Part shown: positions 1 through 5,031 of the stretch, piece after piece
Position numbering within the stretch: the stretch's first letter is position 1
Layout of the letters: every line of letters starts with the position of its first letter
NCBI GenBank assembly: GCA_027322375.1
Contig: DAHVRS010000307.1
Location: 1 to 5,031 of the forward strand
Reading direction: 5' to 3'
Length of the DNA stretch: 5,031 nt
Source of the DNA: Brachybacterium sp.
GTDB lineage: Bacteria; Actinomycetota; Actinomycetes; Actinomycetales; Dermabacteraceae
Position numbers and translations under genes: made by a program
The notes under the pieces: generated by a model
What the model saw: the letters and a program-made list of their open reading frames with translations, nothing else
Told to the model about the DNA's origin: nothing
Databases searched by the model: none

Positions 1-1358
1 GCGGCGATGTCGCGGGCGGTCTGCCCGGTGCTCATCGCCTGGATGAGCAGCTGGATGAGGGTGGTCGCCTCGGGGCCGATGAGGTGGGCGCCGAGGATCT
101 CGGTGGTCTCCGCATCCGCGATGATCTTCGCGAACCCGGTCGTGTCCTCGAGCGCCCAGCCGTACGCGATCGAGGCGTACTCCTGCACCGCGACGCGCAC
201 CTCGCGCCCGCTCGCCTTCGCGGTCTCCTCGTCCATCCCCACCCAGGCGACGTGCGGGTGGGTGAACACCCCGGCCGGGATCGGCATGGTGTCCGAGCGG
301 CGCAGGTCCTCGGGGTGCAGCACGTTGTGGCGCACGATCCGCTGCTCGTGATTCGCGACGTGCTTGAGCTGGTGCGGGCTGGAAAGATCGCCGAAGGCCC
401 ACACCCCCTCGCGCACCTGTCCCCCGGCGAGGACGCGCTGGTACGGGTCGACCTCGACGCGGCCGCCCTTCGCGGTGTCGATCCCGGCAGCGTCCACGTC
501 CAGCAGGTCCGAGTTCGGACGGCGGCCGACGGCCACGAGGATCTCCTCGGCCTGCAGGTGCACCTCCTGCCCGTCGCGGGTGCCGGTGAGCTCGATGCCG
601 TCCTGGGTGCGGCGCACCGCGGTGGTGTCGAGGTTCGTCTCGAGGCGGATCTTCTGCCCGAGCAGCTCGGTGAGGCGGGCGGAGACATCGGCGTCGGCGG
701 CGCGCAGCACCCGCTCGGAGCGGGCGATGAGCGTGACCTCGACGCCGAGGGACCCCAGCACATGCGCCATCTCGACCGCGACCACGCCCGAGCCGAGGAT
801 CAGCAGGGAGGCGGGCAGCGCGTCCACGCGCATGATCGTGTCGGAGGTGTGCGGAGAGGCGTCCTCGAGCCCGTCGATCGGGGGCAGGACGGGGCGGGAG
901 CCCGCGCCGAGCACGATCGTGTCCGCGCTGATGCGCTGCTCGGCCCCGTCGTCGCCGGCGACGATCAGCTCCTTCGGGCCGACGAACCGCGCGGTGCCGC
1001 GCAGCAGGGTGAGGTTCTGATTGTCCTCGTGATCGCGGCGGTACTCCTCACCACCGGCGCTGAGCGGGTCGATGCGCCCGAAGATGCGATCGCGGATCGC
1101 GGGCCAGTCCACGCGCTCGAGCGACTCGGTGAGCCCGAAGCGAGCGGCATCGGCCGGAGTCGCGGCGATCTCGGCCGTGTGCACGAACATCTTCGTGGGG
1201 ATGCAGCCGAGGTTCAGGCAGGTCCCGCCGAAGACGCGATCGGGGCCCACGCCGCGGTCGATCTGCACGATGGAGCGGTCTGCGAGGTCGGGGCCGGGGA
1301 ACGAGTTCGCCGAGCCGGAGCCGATGAGGGCGATGTCGTAATGCTGAGTGTCGGTCAC
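1..1358 (-). CDS. mtr: Mycothione reductase, C-terminus cut off by window edge
   Basis: This NAD(P)H-dependent flavoprotein reduces oxidised mycothiol (mycothione) back to mycothiol, the main low-molecular-weight thiol of actinomycetes, in the cytoplasm. My reverse-strand translation gives 452 complete residues. They comprise the N-terminal FAD Rossmann motif GSGSAN (13-18), the redox-active disulfide in GGTCLNLGCIPTK (44-56; C47 and C52), the second Rossmann motif LGSGVVAVE (188-196), and the second FAD motif AFGDLSSPHQLKHVANHE (321-338). R213 and R216 after the second fold would suit NADPH. The FRIDPLSAGGEEYRR-like segment (about 93-108) and the LKHVANHE signature match mycobacterial Mtr better than lipoamide dehydrogenase or glutathione reductase. 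Family members have about 460-470 residues, so only the extreme C-terminus, including the catalytic His-Glu pair, lies outside. GTG at 1358 is the only start that keeps the FAD motif: an in-frame TAG lies four codons upstream, and the next GTG comes after the motif. The gene is transcribed divergently from the UvrA-like gene. Confidence 0.93.
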   Translation of the reverse strand, partial: MTDTQHYDIALIGSGSANSFPGPDLADRSIVQIDRGVGPDRVFGGTCLNLGCIPTKMFVHTAEIAATPADAARFGLTESLERVDWPAIRDRIFGRIDPLSAGGEEYRRDHEDNQNLTLLRGTARFVGPKELIVAGDDGAEQRISADTIVLGAGSRPVLPPIDGLEDASPHTSDTIMRVDALPASLLILGSGVVAVEMAHVLGSLGVEVTLIARSERVLRAADADVSARLTELLGQKIRLETNLDTTAVRRTQDGIELTGTRDGQEVHLQAEEILVAVGRRPNSDLLDVDAAGIDTAKGGRVEVDPYQRVLAGGQVREGVWAFGDLSSPHQLKHVANHEQRIVRHNVLHPEDLRRSDTMPIPAGVFTHPHVAWVGMDEETAKASGREVRVAVQEYASIAYGWALEDTTGFAKIIADAETTEILGAHLIGPEATTLIQLLIQAMSTGQTARDIA

Positions 1359-1370
1359 CCTCCCAGGCTA
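1359..1370 (-). promoter_or_regulatory. Leaderless-type -10 element of mtr
   Basis: Read on the minus strand, TAGCCT (1370-1365) fits the actinobacterial -10 pattern TANNNT and lies exactly 6 nt before the GTG start at 1358. That spacing puts transcription start at or next to the first base of the start codon. GGGAGG fills the gap and touches the GTG, which is too close to act as a normal Shine-Dalgarno site. I see no good -35 hexamer at 16-18 nt upstream. This is inference from spacing and pattern only. Confidence 0.5.
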
Positions 1371-1414
1371 GTCCGCGGCGCGCTGTCCCATCGGCCGTCC
1401 GTCGGCCCGATCGA

Positions 1415-1450
1415 CCACCCCTCCGGCGGGCGCGGCGAGGAGGGAGGTGG
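1415..1450. other. GC-rich imperfect inverted repeat in the divergent intergenic region
   Basis: CCACC CCTCC (1415-1424) can pair with GGAGG (1439-1443) and GGTGG (1446-1450), giving about ten G-C/A-T pairs with a 2-nt bulge (1444-1445) and a 14-nt loop. No T-run follows on either strand, so it is not a typical intrinsic terminator, and no gene end lies here. It could be a 5' leader hairpin of the UvrA-like gene, a protein-binding site, or chance pairing in GC-rich DNA. Confidence 0.3.
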
Positions 1451-1464
1451 GAGGATATCCCCCC
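1449..1464. repeat. Palindrome centred on GGATATCC
   Basis: GGATATCC (1453-1460) is a perfect 8-bp palindrome that extends to a 16-bp dyad (GGG-A-GGATATCC-C-CCC) with one mismatched pair. It sits 33 bp before the UvrA-like start and holds the only AT-rich patch of the intergenic region. A weak -10-like TATCCC (1456-1461) lies within it on the plus strand. It is a possible operator or core promoter for the UvrA-like gene, but no recognised regulator motif matches. Confidence 0.25.
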
Positions 1465-1486
1465 GCAGCACGAGCCGCCCGAGCCC

Positions 1487-1493
1487 AGGAGAG
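1487..1493 (+). promoter_or_regulatory. Ribosome binding site that fixes the UvrA-like start
   Basis: AGGAGAG lies just upstream of the ATG at 1497, with 5 nt between GGAG (1488-1491) and the start codon. This supports ATG 1497 as the true start, although the frame stays open without a stop back to about position 84, opposite mtr. Confidence 0.75.
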
Positions 1494-1496
1494 CGC

Positions 1497-3882
<2,386 letters not shown>

Positions 3883-3884
<2 letters not shown>

Positions 3885-3891
3885 GGACGTG
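3883..3891 (+). promoter_or_regulatory. Coupled stop and start between the UvrA-like and MBL genes
   Basis: The UvrA-like stop TGA (3882-3884) is part of TGAGGAC-GTG. Its GAGG (3883-3886) is the only Shine-Dalgarno-like sequence near the GTG at 3889, but the gap of 2 nt is very short. Translation of the MBL gene is therefore likely to depend on ribosomes finishing the UvrA-like gene. The family N-terminus (RVHHLDCGT) right after this GTG supports the start; the next in-frame ATG (3946) would remove it. Confidence 0.5.
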
Positions 3892-4739
3892 ACGCTCCGG
3901 GTCCACCACCTCGACTGCGGCACCCTGCGCACCCCGGTCGGGACGATGGTGTGCCATGTGCTGCTGCTCGAGGTCGAGGAGCGCCTGGTCCTGGTCGACA
4001 CCGGCTTCGGCCTCGACGATGTGCGCACCCCGTCCCGCCTGGGCCCGGTCCGCCATGTGCTCTTCCCGGACCTGGACCCGGCCCGCACCGCCGTGGGCCG
4101 GATCCGTGCGCTCGGCCGCGACCCTTCCGAGGTGAGCGATGTGGTCCTCACCCATGGCGACCTCGACCACGCCGGCGGCATCCCCGACCTCGCCCATGCC
4201 CGGATCCATCTGCTCGCCGCGGAGGCCGACGCGATCGAGCAGCGGCGCGGCCTGCGTGCCCACCAGCGCTACCGGCCCGCGCATTGGGGTCACGACCCGC
4301 GCGTCATCGCGCACCCGCCCAGGCCTCTCACCTGGAAGGGCGTGCCCGGCACCGTCCCGCTGGATGACGTCGCCCCGGCCTGCTCATGGTGCCGCTGCCC
4401 GGCCACACTCAGGGGCACGCGGGCATCGCCGTGCCGCAGGAGCAGGGGTGGCTGCTGCACATCGGGGATGCGGCGCTGGATGCCCGGACCCTGCGCACCG
4501 GGCGGGTGCGCCTCGATGTTCAGCTGCGTCAGGTGCTCATCGCCCAGCATCCCCGCGCGATGCGGCGCACCCAGCGCCTGCTCACCGCGCTCGTCCGCGA
4601 CCCGGAACTGCAGATCGTGAACTCCCACGACCTCGCCCTGTTCCAGGAGGCGGTGGCCCACAGCCCCGGCCGCGGGCAGGGCGGGAGTGAGAGGCAGGGC
4701 AGGGGCGAGGGCCAGGGCCGGGACACGTACTCTGGCTGA
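3889..4739 (+). pseudogene. MBL-fold metallo-hydrolase with a single-base frameshift
   Basis: This is a metallo-beta-lactamase superfamily hydrolase of the short soluble type, with unknown substrate. From GTG 3889 it opens with RVHHLDCGT, then has LVDTGFG (35-41) and the metal motif THGDLDHAGG (88-97), where the usual HxHxDH reads H-G-D-L-D-H. After P163 (4375-4377) the frame turns into Cys/Arg-rich non-homologous sequence and stops at 4618-4620. The missing half continues in the -1 frame: GLLMVPLPGHTQGH (164-177, metal His H173), LLHIGDAALD (189-198, bridging D194) and NSHD (245-248), ending at TGA 4737-4739. Restoring one G in CCCCGGCC (4373-4380) would give a 283-residue protein with all expected motifs. 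It is either a true inactivating deletion or a sequencing error in a GC run. If read as is, the product is a 243-residue protein lacking the second half of the active site. The last 23 or so residues are a Gly/Arg/Gln-rich tail unlike the fold. No signal peptide is seen. Confidence 0.82.
4674..4722 (+). other. G-run tract with a G-quadruplex motif, upstream of rlmA
   Basis: Eight runs of at least three G occur in 49 nt of the plus strand: 4674-4676, 4679-4681, 4683-4685, 4697-4699, 4702-4705, 4709-4711, 4715-4717 and 4720-4722. The last five are separated by only 2-3 nt and meet the usual G-quadruplex pattern of four or more G3 runs with loops of 1-7 nt. The tract encodes the low-complexity tail of the MBL gene and lies where the -35 region of rlmA would be. 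Whether it folds in the cell cannot be told from sequence. Confidence 0.5.
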
Positions 4740-4740
4740 C
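4728..4740 (+). promoter_or_regulatory. Leaderless-type -10 element of rlmA
   Basis: TACTCT (4728-4733) matches TANNNT and is separated from the ATG at 4741 by 7 nt, the spacing expected for a transcript starting at the start codon. No Shine-Dalgarno-like sequence lies in the last 15 nt before the ATG. The element overlaps the final codons of the MBL gene (stop 4737-4739). The region 17 nt upstream is G-rich and has no TTGACA-like box. Confidence 0.5.
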
Positions 4741-5031
4741 ATGCCGCGCCCCATCCCCGCTCCCCTGCTCACCTGGCTCGATGTGCTGCGCTGCCCGCTG
4801 TGCGCCGCGCCCCTCGAGGCCGGGGACGGGCTGCTGCGCTGCACCACCGGGCACAGCTTCGACCGGGCCCGCGCCGGTTACGTCGCGCTGCTGGGCGGCG
4901 GCGGGGCGATCAGCGGCGACGATGACGAGATGGCCCGCGCCCGGCACCGCTTCCTCGAGACCGGCGCCTACGACCCGCTGCGCACAGCCCTCGCCGACCT
5001 CGCCCTCGAGACGGTCCCCGCCCTCGCCAGC
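4741..5031 (+). CDS. rlmA: 23S rRNA (guanine-N1)-methyltransferase, RlmA/TlrB family, N-terminal part
   Basis: The first 97 codons are present and the frame is open to the window end. Members methylate N1 of G745 (RlmA-I, Gram-negative) or G748 (RlmA-II/TlrB/MyrA, Gram-positive) in hairpin 35 of 23S rRNA, near the macrolide site at the exit tunnel. The N-terminal zinc domain is clear: C18-x2-C21-x12-C34-x3-H38, the same spacing as C5, C8, C21 and H25 of E. coli RlmA. It is followed by the family segments GHSFDRARAGYVALL (37-51) and EMARARHRFLETGAYDPLR (63-81), which lead to the SAM-binding fold outside the window. LRCPLCAAPL (16-25) resembles TlrB, so G748 is the likelier target in an actinomycete, but the catalytic domain is not visible. 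The start ATG is 1 nt after the MBL stop and has no Shine-Dalgarno site, fitting leaderless translation. TlrB is a tylosin-resistance protein in Streptomyces fradiae; a chromosomal copy like this may be plain housekeeping. Confidence 0.9.
   Translation, partial: MPRPIPAPLLTWLDVLRCPLCAAPLEAGDGLLRCTTGHSFDRARAGYVALLGGGGAISGDDDEMARARHRFLETGAYDPLRTALADLALETVPALAS

Noticed and set aside
32..763. Minus-strand open frame of 243 residues
   Set aside because: It is out of frame with mtr (start 1358), whose FAD and NAD(P) motifs are continuous through this region. The Arg/Ser/Pro-rich translation is typical of a wrong frame.
84..1496. Upstream in-frame extension of the UvrA-like gene, open back to position 84
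   Set aside because: The extension is antisense to well-conserved mtr, its translation has no recognisable domain, and a good ribosome binding site and the conserved N-terminus point to ATG 1497. Open antisense frames are common in high-GC DNA.
1359..1496. Intrinsic terminator or small RNA in the intergenic region
   Set aside because: There is no T-run after the GC-rich hairpin, no gene ends here, and no RNA family is recognisable.
4371..4383. Programmed -1 ribosomal frameshift as the explanation for the split MBL gene
   Set aside because: There is no X-XXY-YYZ slippery heptamer and I noticed no clear downstream stem. Slippage at C-CCG cannot be excluded, but a deletion or a read error is simpler.
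4290..4847. Minus-strand open frames over the end of the MBL gene and the start of rlmA
   Set aside because: The plus strand has the MBL motifs and the RlmA zinc domain here. The minus-strand translations are low-complexity with no motif.

Overview
The window is a high-GC stretch (roughly 70% by eye, with strong G/C preference at third codon positions) that most likely comes from an actinomycete. The strongest clue is a mycothione reductase gene, because mycothiol is essentially confined to Actinomycetota. Protein style and the GTG starts would suit a Micrococcales genome such as Brachybacterium, but I cannot fix the genus from sequence alone.

Layout: positions 1-1358 (minus strand) hold most of a mycothione reductase gene (mtr), cut off at its C-terminus by the window edge. 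A 138-bp divergent intergenic region (1359-1496) follows. It holds a leaderless-type promoter for mtr, a GC-rich hairpin, a GGATATCC-centred palindrome and a good ribosome binding site for the plus-strand gene. Positions 1497-3884 encode a 795-residue UvrA-like twin ABC ATPase of the short class, which lacks the UvrB-binding domain. Four bases later, at 3889, begins a metallo-beta-lactamase (MBL) fold hydrolase gene. It reads well to about 4377, then needs a -1 shift to continue to a stop at 4737-4739. The last gene, from 4741 to the window end, is the N-terminal third of an RlmA/TlrB-type 23S rRNA guanine-N1 methyltransferase. It has its own leaderless-type -10 element inside the end of the MBL gene, just downstream of a G-quadruplex-forming tract.

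How the genes relate: mtr faces away from the other three and keeps mycothiol reduced. The UvrA-like gene and the MBL gene are tightly packed and probably cotranscribed. rlmA follows after one base but seems able to start its own transcript. The links between them are at most a loose theme of stress and toxicant tolerance. I see no mobile element, CRISPR array, RNA gene or clear terminator, and no evidence for an undescribed multi-gene system. The points most worth checking are the broken MBL reading frame, the two leaderless promoters and the G-rich tract before rlmA.
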